A DNA stretch of 64,000 nt from JANSWY01 sp965267245 (GTDB lineage: Bacteria; Bacteroidota; Bacteroidia; Cytophagales; Cyclobacteriaceae): assembly GCA_965267245.1 (NCBI GenBank), contig OZ253939.1, positions 3,224,001-3,288,000 of the forward strand, written 5' to 3'. Of this stretch, positions 16,691-26,006 are shown piece after piece (position 1 is the first letter of the stretch; each line of letters opens with the position of its first letter). Position numbers and translations under genes: made by a program. The notes beneath the pieces are model-generated. The model saw nothing but the letters and a program-made list of their open reading frames with translations. It made no database searches and was not told the DNA's origin.

Positions 16691-17503
16691 CTACTGGTTG
16701 ATTACGTGAACATCCATCTGTGGATAAGGAATATTTATACCTTCTGCAACAAAGGTCTTGAACACTTTATCAATTGTATCAAAATGTACTCCCCAGTAAT
16801 TTGATGAGTCAACCCATGCTCGCACTACAATATTAACTGAGCTATCACCTAATTCTGTGATGGCAATAAACGTTTCAGGTTCTTGGAATATGCGATAATC
16901 ATTTTCACATATTTCTTTGATTAGTTGCTTGGCTTTATCTGAATCATCAGTGTAACCAATACCGAATGTCCAATCTACTCGTCGGGTGTATTCTGTTGAG
17001 AAGTTTGTCATGGATGAAGTGGATAAACCTCCATTTGGGATAATAATAGTCTTATTATCAGGTGTCTTCAAGATAGTATTGAAAATCTGAATCTGATGGA
17101 CAGTTCCGGAATATCCCTGTGCTTCTATGAAATCTCCCACTTTAAAAGGTCTGAACACAAGTAACATGACACCACCCGCGAAGTTTTGCAAAGTTCCGGA
17201 AAGCGCCATTCCTATGGCTAAACCAGCGGCACCCAGAATAGCAATAAATGAGGTCATCTCTATTCCGATCATTCCAAGCGCACTGATAACCAACATAATT
17301 TTTAGTACGGTACCAAATACACCTTTTAAGAAAGGAATGAGGGAGGCATCTGTTTTACTTTTTTGAAGCATTCTTACAAATGCCTTTACTAATGCCTTGA
17401 TGATAAGGGATCCAATTACCCAAACCAGTATTGCGCCAATAAGCTTTGGCCCGTAATTGAGGACGAAGACTTGTGATTCCTCCATTAAATTTTCGTAATT
17501 CAT
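16691..17503 (-). CDS. MscS-family mechanosensitive channel
   Basis: This is a small-conductance osmotic release channel. The ATG at 17503 (MNYENLMEESQ, 270 residues) is preferred; an in-frame ATG four codons earlier is also possible. Three membrane segments are seen, and the pore helix GAAGLAIGMALSGTLQNFAG is followed by the FRPFKVGDFIE start of the beta domain and the IPNG motif. Length is close to E. coli MscS (286). It shares an operon with the DUF3078 gene. Confidence 0.92.
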   Translation of the reverse strand: MNYENLMEESQVFVLNYGPKLIGAILVWVIGSLIIKALVKAFVRMLQKSKTDASLIPFLKGVFGTVLKIMLVISALGMIGIEMTSFIAILGAAGLAIGMALSGTLQNFAGGVMLLVFRPFKVGDFIEAQGYSGTVHQIQIFNTILKTPDNKTIIIPNGGLSTSSMTNFSTEYTRRVDWTFGIGYTDDSDKAKQLIKEICENDYRIFQEPETFIAITELGDSSVNIVVRAWVDSSNYWGVHFDTIDKVFKTFVAEGINIPYPQMDVHVINQ

Positions 17504-17647
17504 TTTGCGATGCAAGTTTAAGTTTGATCAATAAGCCTATCTTGGCTTTTGCTCACAAAAAAAGAACTACTCTAAGAATTCGTCCCGGATATTAGGTGAA
17601 ATCAGGATTTCAACAGGTGGTTTTGTAATTTCAGCCGGTGAGTAAAT

Positions 17648-18277
17648 TTAATTAAACAGCAGATTGTAAGTATCTTCATCCAATTGACCACTGGGAAACA
17701 GGTCATTCTCGCTTTGAAATTCCATTAATTTTACCCTGGTGTCGATTCTGTAATTGCCATCAACGATGGTCTCAAAACCTTTCTCATTGAGTCGTTGCTG
17801 CAGTTTCCAGACATTTTTATTAATATCCCCGAAATTGGTATTTGAAAGATATTCCTGGGCTTTAAATGCTTCATAATGTTGGGCGGTCCAACCATTCTCA
17901 AACATTTGTTTTATTTCAATATTTGTATACCCCTCACCTTTCAGCTGAAACGATATTTTCAATCTATCTTCAATTTGTTTGGTTACAGCTACCAGTCGAT
18001 TGTAGTGGTTAGCTACTTCTAAATCATGCGGGTTTTCTCCTGGAAATCGTACATCGATACCTTCATTATACCAATGCCTTCTGGCAAAAGAACCAATCTC
18101 GAATGCACTTGTATAATATTCTTTTAAGATAAGGGGATCATAAAATCCAATATCGATTGAGTCACTTACTACATAATCATAGCTATTAGGTGGATTGAAC
18201 TTTGTCCACTTCTGATACTGAAAGTAAGCAATGATTGGCAACATTATAATTACCACGATAAAGAAAAGTCTTTTCAC
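17648..18277 (-). CDS. Membrane-anchored peptidoglycan-binding domain protein
   Basis: The 209-residue protein has one N-terminal membrane segment (about residues 3-20). Its middle region is acidic and helical. The C-terminus is a peptidoglycan-binding-like domain: QQRLNEKGFETIVDGNYRID, then FQSENDLFPSGQLDEDTYNLL (about residues 160-207). The start overlaps the end of the 18274-19107 gene by four bases (ATGA), so it is translationally coupled and is the last gene of the GTPase operon. I infer that it ties the complex to the cell wall, in the way an OmpA domain would in related proteins. Confidence 0.75.
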   Translation of the reverse strand: MKRLFFIVVIIMLPIIAYFQYQKWTKFNPPNSYDYVVSDSIDIGFYDPLILKEYYTSAFEIGSFARRHWYNEGIDVRFPGENPHDLEVANHYNRLVAVTKQIEDRLKISFQLKGEGYTNIEIKQMFENGWTAQHYEAFKAQEYLSNTNFGDINKNVWKLQQRLNEKGFETIVDGNYRIDTRVKLMEFQSENDLFPSGQLDEDTYNLLFN

Positions 18278-19107
18278 AGTTTCTTGTTTTGAGATTCTTG
18301 AAAATATAACTCCAGTTTACTGGCAATTTCCTGGGCATCAAATGAATCCCCATTGGCACGAGATGCCATCTCTCGTACAAATTTTAGGATTGTGTCATCA
18401 AGTTTTGACTTGAATTCGGTAGTAATTACACCCGATATTACTACCGAGATGTAAAACTTAGGAAAACCCTGTATATAAATCTTATACAGGTCATATTCGA
18501 TTGTTTCAAGTGTTTGTTCTTTTGTTGAGAACGCATCATTAACGAAAGCCCTAATGGCAGTCAACATTCCGGCAATCATGTCCTGATCTAAGGTTTTTTG
18601 CCTGGAATAGCTACCTAAAAGCAATCCAGAATCATTTTCTATCACGAATATTTCCTGAATTTGAGGTTCAACAGCATTCCTAATAAGTTCAGATGAAACA
18701 GAACCTTTTCCAAAAAGTGAAAGGATATATTGTTTGATCTTTTCCCAGGAAAAAATCGTATCAAGTTGAGCATCAATCCGGTCTGAAAGGATTTGAATTT
18801 CCTGTTGGATGTATTTTTTAATCATCTGGCCGATGATTGGATATAAGACCTGGACTACCTCATCACGTGATTCCTTGATTTGCTGACTAAGGGTCTTGGT
18901 AATGGCAGGTCCGAGTTTCTCCGGCATGATCAACGTAATGTGATGAATCAATTCATCGACTTCTTTATCTGGAATTTTCAGGTTAACAAAATCATCGGCT
19001 ACCTTTTCCTGAAAATGAAGAATTTTTTCATCCAACTCCTGAAATTTCTTTTGCTCTTCATCCAGGAGAATTTGTTTTAATGCCGTTATCCCACCTTTGG
19101 CAGACAT
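18274..19107 (-). CDS. Helical protein with roadblock/longin-like C-terminal domain
   Basis: The 277-residue product has a long helical N-terminal half (residues 1-150, rich in Lys/Glu/Leu, with LGPAITKTLSQQIKESRDEV). A compact mixed region follows (about 150-235): IFVIENDSGLLLGSYSR, AGMLTAIRAFVNDAFS and a strand series ending ISVVISG. This resembles the longin/roadblock-like part of OmpA-family proteins that sit next to small GTPases, but here no OmpA domain follows. Instead the next gene, overlapping by four bases, encodes a membrane-anchored peptidoglycan-binding protein. Roadblock proteins are GTPase partners (MglB type), so a role as regulator of the GTPase at 20222-20707 is likely but inferred. 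Confidence 0.6.
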   Translation of the reverse strand: MSAKGGITALKQILLDEEQKKFQELDEKILHFQEKVADDFVNLKIPDKEVDELIHHITLIMPEKLGPAITKTLSQQIKESRDEVVQVLYPIIGQMIKKYIQQEIQILSDRIDAQLDTIFSWEKIKQYILSLFGKGSVSSELIRNAVEPQIQEIFVIENDSGLLLGSYSRQKTLDQDMIAGMLTAIRAFVNDAFSTKEQTLETIEYDLYKIYIQGFPKFYISVVISGVITTEFKSKLDDTILKFVREMASRANGDSFDAQEIASKLELYFQESQNKKL

Positions 19108-19110
19108 AAT

Positions 19111-19464
19111 TTAGGCTTTAGTCAATTCATTGGAAATTGAATCAAGAAGGGTAGCTAGTTTCTTTCTATCCACTTTGCTGTCTTCCACCTGATCGATCCG
19201 ATTTGAAATAGCATCAATTTTTGATACCATTTCCTTTTGAAATGCCTGAAAATCATCACTGAGTTTTGCAATTTTATCTTCCAGGGATTGAGTAACTTCA
19301 TTGATGGATCTCTTATGCTCCTCCTGTGTATCATGAAGCTCTTTCTTGAGGTCTTCAAACCTCTGATTGTATTGCTGCATATCAGATCCAAAAATGATGT
19401 CTCTGATTGCGTTTATTTTTTCAACCTCTGATGACAGAGTACTATTCTTTTCTTTATCAGACAT
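19111..19464 (-). CDS. Coiled-coil partner protein
   Basis: This 117-residue soluble protein is almost entirely a predicted coiled coil, from IRDIIFGSDMQQYNQRFEDL (about 20-39) through heptads to about residue 95, ending in RKKLATLLDSISNELTKA. The start and end segments resemble a small protein I associate with Ras-like GTPase clusters in other bacteria (a helix with FG near the start and a final helix beginning with a basic pair). It lies 3 bases before the roadblock/longin-like gene. It probably scaffolds the other products; that is inference. Confidence 0.6.
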   Translation of the reverse strand: MSDKEKNSTLSSEVEKINAIRDIIFGSDMQQYNQRFEDLKKELHDTQEEHKRSINEVTQSLEDKIAKLSDDFQAFQKEMVSKIDAISNRIDQVEDSKVDRKKLATLLDSISNELTKA

Positions 19465-19499
19465 GCCAGTTGTTTCTTACTTACTGTAAAATAATTAAT

Positions 19500-20225
19500 C
19501 TAGTTCAATTTTCTAATTCTATTGAAAAGCTCGTCCCTAAATCCTTGGCTTACAGGAAGAAATGTATCCTTAACTTGTACTTTTTGAAGCGTTAGAGATT
19601 TAATCTTCTCAAGCCGAACTATAAAGGATCTATGAATTTTCACAAAATCCTGTTCGGGGAGCATTTCAGCAATATTCTTTAAGGTAGCGTGGGAGATATA
19701 CATCTTATCACTAGTATGAAGCTTAATATAATCACCAAATGCCTCTATATATTCTATATCTGTTTGGTCCACACTGATTAGGAGATTATCTACTTTTATA
19801 AAGATATTAGCTGCTCCTTCCTTCTCCTTTAATGCCTCTATTTCTGCATTTTCTCTTGCTATTACCTCCAGGTTTCTGTCCTGCTGAAGCTCTAATACTT
19901 TTGTGTATTGCTTGGTGAAGTCCTCCACCAATATCAGCAGATATTCCTGCCCATTATCTCTTTTTTTGTAAAATGTAAAATCAAAATATTTTCCAATTCC
20001 AAAATAATCTGATTGAAGACATGCCAACCTCAGTTGTTCTTTGAGCGGAATTGATTGCACTGTATCCAGCATTGTCGAAAGGAAAATGACTTCTTCGAAA
20101 AGATTAATTCCTTGCTTAAAAGAAACCAATTCATTGGTTGAATCCATTATGGTTCCATCCAAGTCGGTTTGAATCAACTGGGAGTGGGAATCTATCCATT
20201 CCAATTTTTCTTGTTGCAAATTCAT
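19500..20225 (-). CDS. PAS-like sensor with LytTR DNA-binding domain
   Basis: The 241-residue protein has an N-terminal PAS-like region (about residues 10-110; LIQTDLDGTIMDS, then a YFDFTFYKKR strand pair). A short coiled coil (about 112-137) and a LytTR domain (about 143-238, with FVKIHRSFIVRLEKI) follow. It has no receiver Asp cluster, so it is not a classical response regulator. Its start overlaps the end of the GTPase gene by four bases, so the two are coupled. It could pass the GTPase state to transcription. Confidence 0.75.
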   Translation of the reverse strand: MNLQQEKLEWIDSHSQLIQTDLDGTIMDSTNELVSFKQGINLFEEVIFLSTMLDTVQSIPLKEQLRLACLQSDYFGIGKYFDFTFYKKRDNGQEYLLILVEDFTKQYTKVLELQQDRNLEVIARENAEIEALKEKEGAANIFIKVDNLLISVDQTDIEYIEAFGDYIKLHTSDKMYISHATLKNIAEMLPEQDFVKIHRSFIVRLEKIKSLTLQKVQVKDTFLPVSQGFRDELFNRIRKLN

Positions 20226-20707
20226 GCTAACATTTTTTCTACAATGTCTAAGAAGGCAACATCAACATTTTCTCCAGTTTTTGCACTTGTAAAGTGAAAG
20301 TCTGAAATGACGAAATCATGTTTGAATTGATCTTTCATGTCGCGACTCATTACATCACTCTTATTGGCCAAATATACAATTGGAGCTTCTGGCAGTGTCT
20401 TTCTTAATTCGCTGACTTGTTCATTTATACTTTCATACGTATTTGGTCTGGTCACATCTACCACATAAATAATTCCGTGTGCACCCAACTGGTATGAGGG
20501 CGGTACTTTCTTCATGGTGTCTTCACCAGCGATATCCCATAAGATAATTGTAACCAGTTGACCATTCACATTTAGTTCTTTCTTGTCAACCTTCACACCT
20601 ATGGTAGTCAGGTAATGATCATCAAATTTTTCATGAACAAACTGTCGCACTAAGGAGGTTTTACCCACGGCAAAATGTCCGACCAGGATAACTTTTTTGT
20701 TTATCAT
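20222..20707 (-). CDS. Ras/Rab-like small GTPase
   Basis: The 161-residue protein has all GTPase motifs: P-loop GHFAVGKTS (10-18), switch I Thr in YLTTIG (32-37), G3 WDIAGED (57-63), G4 NKSD (115-118) and G5 SAK (141-143). It lacks a C-terminal prenylation motif. The residue corresponding to Ras Gln61 is Glu62, so intrinsic hydrolysis may be low and depend on a partner. The Rab-like family is found in a minority of bacteria, usually near roadblock-type partners. It heads a five-gene operon running to 17648. Confidence 0.9.
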   Translation of the reverse strand: MINKKVILVGHFAVGKTSLVRQFVHEKFDDHYLTTIGVKVDKKELNVNGQLVTIILWDIAGEDTMKKVPPSYQLGAHGIIYVVDVTRPNTYESINEQVSELRKTLPEAPIVYLANKSDVMSRDMKDQFKHDFVISDFHFTSAKTGENVDVAFLDIVEKMLA

Positions 20708-20774
20708 CTATTTGTCATCAGTAATTCTGTGCGTCATTAAAAGTAACAAATCGATTGCATTAAACATCTAAAAC

Positions 20775-20954
20775 ATGGCAAAATCTCAAATTCATTCAAC
20801 CCCTCAAAATCAAAAGTCACCTGTTAGAAATGGTGAGTCGCCGAATAGATTTTTTGCCTTACAAACCCAGCGATACCTTGCTCAAAAATTAACCAAAGCT
20901 CGCTATGATCAAGAAAATGGAATTTACACTATATGCATTCACATCAGGAAATAG
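20775..20954 (+). CDS. Short ORF of doubtful reality (59 residues)
   Basis: ATG at 20775 opens a frame with stop TAG at 20952-20954. The product is basic and Gln-rich with no recognisable domain. It overlaps the STAS-like gene at 20905 by 50 bases in another frame, which argues against it. It starts in the gap between the divergent GTPase operon and the STAS-like gene and might be a leader peptide, but nothing supports that directly. Confidence 0.2.
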   Translation: MAKSQIHSTPQNQKSPVRNGESPNRFFALQTQRYLAQKLTKARYDQENGIYTICIHIRK

Positions 20955-21333
20955 AGTATACGTAGAACTAGACCAAAAAATCTTAAAAGTAAAATGGCAT
21001 GGAATTGTAACTGAGGCTTCTGTCAAAGATGTTTCCAAACACTGCAACGACCTGATTACTAGTAATTTGGTGGAAAAAATCATTATAGATAGATCAGAAT
21101 TGGTCATGTTCACATCTGATGCTTTGAACACACTTTTTCTGGCTTTTCTCCTCAATAAAGAAACCAGAAGATCCCAATCCATCAAAAAAATAGCTGTTAT
21201 CGCCTCAAAAGAATTGAACACAATCGAAATGGAGTGTGGAATGAATGGCGCGTTGGTTCAGGGATTCCCAACAGCAGATATTCAATCATTCCGGTCACCA
21301 GGACCGGCCAGCTCATGGATAATAGAGCAATAG
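20905..21333 (+). CDS. STAS-like protein next to the GTPase operon
   Basis: The 142-residue product has the strand-helix pattern of STAS/SpoIIAA-like proteins of Bacteroidota: NRVYVELDQKILKVKWHGIV, then VEKIIIDRSELVMFTSDAL and IKKIAVIASKEL. Its start codon is 198 bases from that of the divergent GTPase gene, so shared regulation is possible. A strong terminator follows. It has no catalytic motif and its partner is unknown. Confidence 0.6.
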   Translation: MIKKMEFTLYAFTSGNRVYVELDQKILKVKWHGIVTEASVKDVSKHCNDLITSNLVEKIIIDRSELVMFTSDALNTLFLAFLLNKETRRSQSIKKIAVIASKELNTIEMECGMNGALVQGFPTADIQSFRSPGPASSWIIEQ

Positions 21334-21361
21334 CTCTAATTCCGTTAAGTGTATGTGTGTA

Positions 21362-21394
21362 AAACAAGGTGTCTTATGGGCACCTTGTTTCTTT
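21362..21394 (+). terminator. Intrinsic terminator
   Basis: AAACAAGGTG and CACCTTGTTT form a 10-base stem around a nine-base loop (21362-21390), followed by CTTT. It ends the STAS-like gene. Confidence 0.85.
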
Positions 21395-21471
21395 AGACAA
21401 TGACTGGAGCCAAATAGTGCAAAAAAAAATTGCAATTGTTTTGATGAGAACCTTTAGAGCCATTTGTTCTG

Positions 21472-22332
21472 TTAAGGTGCTGAATCTTTCAGCCATGTTT
21501 CAATTTCTGTGAAGATCCCATCAGGAAATGAACCGGTGGTTTCATCAATCAACTCATGATTGGCATTAGGATAAAAATGAATCTCATAATCCGGGTTGTT
21601 GATAGATTCAATCAATTCCCTATCATATAAAGTGGGGTGGCTATCATCTAAACCTCCGTAAATAAATAACATTGGGATAGTTGCATTTTCTAATGTTATT
21701 AAAGGATCATACCCCTTGTTCCCATCAAATTGAGAAACCTGATCATTGGCATCTTCGATACTCATGCCTTGCTCTTCAATCAATTGTTCATAATAAAATT
21801 CTTCACCTGTAGAAGTTGCTCCACCACTTATCATAATAATTTGGCTTAAATCAGAAGGTAAGTCATTATAGACTAAACAATTCACCCATGTTCCCTGACT
21901 TGAACCAAATAATGAGATCTCATCATCTTTGATGTCAGCATGAGTTTTTAAGAAAGAAATAATACTCTTTACATCCTCTGCTCTTGTCTGAAGAAACGGT
22001 GTAGGGTTTTCAATGGTCTCTACGGGGTAAGTACCCGTGGATGCACCAATCCCTCGTTTGTTGTACGTATATAATGCGTACCCAAATCCATTGATAATTG
22101 GAGCAAAAGAGGCCGCCTCCTCCTTCGTACTATTTCCTGAACCAGGAACTATAACCAGCACTGGAAATGGCCCATTACCTTCGGGTAAAAACAATTCCCC
22201 TTCTATTACACCATTTTCAATCTCCGTATTGAATATTCCCTCACCAGATGGTGATCTTTCTGGTTCATTTTCATCTGAGCATGAAGTGATTAGTATAATC
22301 ACAACCAAGTAGTTTAAAAATTTCCTTTTCAT
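21472..22332 (-). CDS. Lipoprotein alpha/beta hydrolase
   Basis: I use the ATG at 22332 (286 residues), 12 codons into the longer frame, because it begins the lipoprotein signal MKRKFLNYLVVIILITSCSD. The alpha/beta hydrolase fold is shown by LVIVPGSGNS (oxyanion region), the nucleophile elbow LFGSSQGTW, and acid and His segments GGLDDSHPT and NANHELID near the end. Related enzymes are esterases or dienelactone-hydrolase-like; the substrate is unknown. It is divergent from a Crp-family regulator. Confidence 0.85.
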   Translation of the reverse strand: MKRKFLNYLVVIILITSCSDENEPERSPSGEGIFNTEIENGVIEGELFLPEGNGPFPVLVIVPGSGNSTKEEAASFAPIINGFGYALYTYNKRGIGASTGTYPVETIENPTPFLQTRAEDVKSIISFLKTHADIKDDEISLFGSSQGTWVNCLVYNDLPSDLSQIIMISGGATSTGEEFYYEQLIEEQGMSIEDANDQVSQFDGNKGYDPLITLENATIPMLFIYGGLDDSHPTLYDRELIESINNPDYEIHFYPNANHELIDETTGSFPDGIFTEIETWLKDSAP

Positions 22333-22414
22333 ATTTTTCCTTTTTTTTACAAAATTCCTGGATTCCAAAAAGGAGTCTATTGACTTTGGTTAAGATTTTG
22401 GGCTATTTTAATTA

Positions 22415-23026
22415 ATGACGGCAGAAGAAACTTTTAACAGGCTCTTAGATTATATATCAGCATACGTTTCGTTGACTTTAGATGAAATCAAAGTTTTGCG
22501 TGAGCTGACACCTACTAAAACCTATAAAAAGGGAGAATACTTGCTAGAAGCAGGGGAAATATCGAAGACTTTCTTTTTCAATGCATCAGGGCTTGTCAGA
22601 TTATATTACATCGTGAATGGAGAGGAAAAAACTGCTTTTTTTTACAATGAAGACTCCTTCATAAATCCCTATGCCAGTTTCAGAAAGCAAGAGCCCAGCA
22701 CCTTTTTTTTGAGGGCATTGAAAGATACTGATGTTGTCCTGTTTGGTTACGAAGCTACGGAGAAATTGCTTTCCATGGCTCCAAAGTTTGAGAAGCTAGC
22801 TCGATTGATAATGGAGCAAGAGCTGATGGTCCTACAGGAGATTGTTGAAACAATGGTCACACTAAGTCCAGAAGAACGATATGAACGGTTGATTACAAAA
22901 AGCCCTGAAGTTTTTCAGCAGTTTACACAATCACAAATTGCCTCTTTTCTTGGTGTGAAGCCAGAATCACTCAGTCGTATAAAAAAGCGAAGTTTACAGA
23001 AAAGTGGTAGAGACAATACCCACTAA
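22415..23026 (+). CDS. Crp/Fnr-family regulator
   Basis: The 203-residue protein has a cyclic-nucleotide-like N-domain (about residues 15-125, with YKKGEYLLEAGEISKTFFFN) and a C-terminal helix-turn-helix (about 150-195, with FTQSQIASFLGVKPESLSR). No iron-sulfur cysteines are present, so it is not Fnr-like in oxygen sensing. Short members like this in Bacteroidota often act on a divergent neighbour, here the lipoprotein hydrolase, but this is not shown. Confidence 0.9.
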   Translation: MTAEETFNRLLDYISAYVSLTLDEIKVLRELTPTKTYKKGEYLLEAGEISKTFFFNASGLVRLYYIVNGEEKTAFFYNEDSFINPYASFRKQEPSTFFLRALKDTDVVLFGYEATEKLLSMAPKFEKLARLIMEQELMVLQEIVETMVTLSPEERYERLITKSPEVFQQFTQSQIASFLGVKPESLSRIKKRSLQKSGRDNTH

Positions 23027-23058
23027 GAGAATATTGTCATTACATAATGGATACCAAA

Positions 23059-25893
23059 CTACATCGTCACCGGATCTCCATAAATATCCAGCATAATCGG
23101 ATCGCCTAAACCCAGCTTTTTTACTTCAGTTAATTGCGTGGCACCATCTCCTACTATCAGGTAAATCATTTTATCCTCCTGAATGTACTTGTTGATCACA
23201 TTCTTGTAATCATCCAGTGTCATAGCAGTAAGCTCTTTTTGCTCGATCTCCATATAATTTGGATCCTTACCCAGTTTACTGATCTGATGCAACATAGATA
23301 GTTTATCAGAAAGACCCTCATAATCCCTTGTAGAAGCTTTTAAGACTTTATTTCTGGTCATTTCTACATCTTTTTCAGTGAAATTATCCGCATAATTTTG
23401 GACCATGTCTTTGATGATTTCTAATGATGGCAATGTAGCATTTGTCCTCACACTAGTGTAAACGGTATACGGAGAAACCTCCTCAAATCCCTGAATATAA
23501 CTGTAAGCTCCATAAGTATAGCCTTTCTCAATTCTGAGTACCTGGAACAGCTCACCGCTGGAGCCACCACCTATTTTCTCATTCGCATAATCCAGATTAT
23601 TAGCATTTAGATCCATTCCTGACAGTGCTGGCATTCCTATATAAATCACTGATTGTTTAGATCCGGGAATGTCTATGAAGTATAATTTTCTTTCATCTGG
23701 TACTGTTGGGCTTTCATAAGTCGCCATTTTAACTTCTTTGGCTTCCCAATTCTGATTTAAACTAACCAATGCTTTCATTACCCTGTCTTGTTTGACAGCT
23801 CCCACAACATGAAAATCGGAAATAGTTGGAGAGAAATTGGTACTATAATAAGATTTAAGGTCCTCAATAGTGATACTTTCAGCAGTTTCCAGTGTCCCAT
23901 TAGACGGAGTTCCCATAATGTGATTGTCACCAAAAATAAGTTTAGTGAACACATTGTATGCTACACTTCTTGGATTAGCTTCTCTGCCTTTCAAACTGGT
24001 TATCAATGACTTTTTTAATCTATCATATTCTATACTATCCCATCTGGGCTCAAGAAGAATTTCCTGCATAATTGAAAGTGTCTTTTCAAAATTTCTAGCC
24101 AAACACGAACCCTGTATCACAAAACCTTCTTGTCCTACACGTGTATTAATAGTTGCACCCAATAAGCCAATAGCTTCCTCTAATTCTGCAGGCGTCTTGC
24201 TCGCTGTTCCTTCCAACAAAAGATCCCCGAGAAGAGATGCCACCCCAGACTTTTCCATGGGATCCTGCCAGTGTCCTCCTTGAAGAGTCAGATCAAATGA
24301 GACGAGAGGCAGCTCATGATTTTCAATGCCGTAGATATTTAAACCATTGTTGAGACTGCTTGTCCATACTTCAGGTGATTTGAACAGGGGCAGCTCTCCA
24401 AAGTCAGGCTCTGACCTGTCAAATTGAGTTTCAGTTTTGTCATACTCAGCTTCATCACCCTGGCTTACTTCCTCATTGGCTACTTCTGCAACCACCTCTT
24501 CAATGTATACTTCCGCCTGATCAGCTCCATCTACAATTAATTCGGTTTGGTCTTTAGGTACAACACTAGTCATTACATAATGCTTATCCTTTATATACTG
24601 GTTATAAACACGCATTACATCTTCCTGTGACACTTCCTGCATCAATTTGGCTCGCTTAGTTAAGAACCCAGGATCACCTTTGAACTCATTGTCCGTTACT
24701 AGACGAAAGGCCTTATTCAATACGGTACTAACACCCCCATACAGGTTAGTCTCCAATTCCGCTTTGATCCTTAATAACTCATTGTCCGTGAATCCATTTT
24801 CTTCAAAGTCCTTTAATCCAGCTTCTATAGCTACTTTTACTGAATCCAGATCAACACCTGAGTTTGCTCGCACACTAAAAACAAATTCACTTGCTAACTC
24901 ATTGCTAGACAAATAACTGTAAACATTCGGTGCTAGCTTGGCTTCTACAATTGACTTATAAAGTACAGATTTTTTACTTCCACTAAGAAGATTACCCAAT
25001 ACATCCAATGCATAAGTATCAGGATGGTACTGTTCCGGAGATGGAAACACCATTCTCAGTTCAGGTAACCTGGCAAAGTTATCTTCAAAGTATAATGATT
25101 TTGTCTCACTCAAGTTAGCTGGCATTGCGCCCATGCTTTCTACTTTAGGCCCCTCGGGAATCTCCCCAAACCATTGCTTCACCTTTATTTTTGTTTCTTC
25201 AATGTCTATATCCCCGGCAATCACCACGGTAGCATTTCCTGCTCCGTAATATTGGTTGTAAAACTCTTTGACATCTGCCAATGTAGCCGCTTGAAGATCT
25301 GGCAATGAACCAATCACTGTCCAGCTATAGGGATGGCCTTCCGGATAAAGGTTCTTTCTGATAATTTCATCTGTAAAACCATAAGGAGAGTTATCAACCC
25401 TTTCTCTCTTTTCATTTTTTACTACTTGTTTCTCTCTCTCAAGGGCTTCCTCCGTCACGGTATTGATCATGTAGCCAAATCGATCTGAATCAATCCAAAG
25501 GATCTTGTCAAATGCATCTTTTGGAACCACTTCATAGTAGATCGTCCCATCAGACCATGTGCCACCATTTCGCTGGCCTCCCCATTCGGGTATAAGTTTT
25601 CTATTGGCCCCTCTGGGAACATTTTCTGAATCATTGAAAGACATGTGTTCAAAAAAGTGAGCAAACCCAGTGCGTCCTGGCTTTTCCCTGTTTGATCCTA
25701 CATGCATAAGTGTGGCAACTGCGACAATTGGATCAGAATGATCTTCATGAAGAACTACCTCCAGACCATTATCTAGTGTAAATTTTTCATAGGTTAGTTC
25801 AAACTCATCTCTGGAATTTTCTTCCGGATTTTGACCACATGAGGCAATCAATGCGACAGCACAGATAGTTGTTAATAAAAGGATTGATTTCAT
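23059..25893 (-). CDS. M16 zinc peptidase lipoprotein (two-unit)
   Basis: The 944-residue protein has a lipoprotein signal (Cys19) and two M16 modules. The first has the inverted zinc motif HFFEH at 79-83 and a downstream Glu at about 161. The second half (about residues 505-940) keeps the fold but has no HxxEH, so it is the inactive partner, as in pitrilysin-type enzymes. Its location is probably periplasmic or at the outer membrane. It probably degrades peptides and has no visible operon partner. Confidence 0.95.
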   Translation of the reverse strand: MKSILLLTTICAVALIASCGQNPEENSRDEFELTYEKFTLDNGLEVVLHEDHSDPIVAVATLMHVGSNREKPGRTGFAHFFEHMSFNDSENVPRGANRKLIPEWGGQRNGGTWSDGTIYYEVVPKDAFDKILWIDSDRFGYMINTVTEEALEREKQVVKNEKRERVDNSPYGFTDEIIRKNLYPEGHPYSWTVIGSLPDLQAATLADVKEFYNQYYGAGNATVVIAGDIDIEETKIKVKQWFGEIPEGPKVESMGAMPANLSETKSLYFEDNFARLPELRMVFPSPEQYHPDTYALDVLGNLLSGSKKSVLYKSIVEAKLAPNVYSYLSSNELASEFVFSVRANSGVDLDSVKVAIEAGLKDFEENGFTDNELLRIKAELETNLYGGVSTVLNKAFRLVTDNEFKGDPGFLTKRAKLMQEVSQEDVMRVYNQYIKDKHYVMTSVVPKDQTELIVDGADQAEVYIEEVVAEVANEEVSQGDEAEYDKTETQFDRSEPDFGELPLFKSPEVWTSSLNNGLNIYGIENHELPLVSFDLTLQGGHWQDPMEKSGVASLLGDLLLEGTASKTPAELEEAIGLLGATINTRVGQEGFVIQGSCLARNFEKTLSIMQEILLEPRWDSIEYDRLKKSLITSLKGREANPRSVAYNVFTKLIFGDNHIMGTPSNGTLETAESITIEDLKSYYSTNFSPTISDFHVVGAVKQDRVMKALVSLNQNWEAKEVKMATYESPTVPDERKLYFIDIPGSKQSVIYIGMPALSGMDLNANNLDYANEKIGGGSSGELFQVLRIEKGYTYGAYSYIQGFEEVSPYTVYTSVRTNATLPSLEIIKDMVQNYADNFTEKDVEMTRNKVLKASTRDYEGLSDKLSMLHQISKLGKDPNYMEIEQKELTAMTLDDYKNVINKYIQEDKMIYLIVGDGATQLTEVKKLGLGDPIMLDIYGDPVTM

Positions 25894-26006
25894 GGTTATA
25901 CTAAGGTTAATGGTCCAAGATCTAAAAATTTCAGAGATAATTAAAACCTATTGTGATAACCGGTTGATGTACATGATAATTGTACAGGGCAAAGGATAAT
26001 TCTGTG

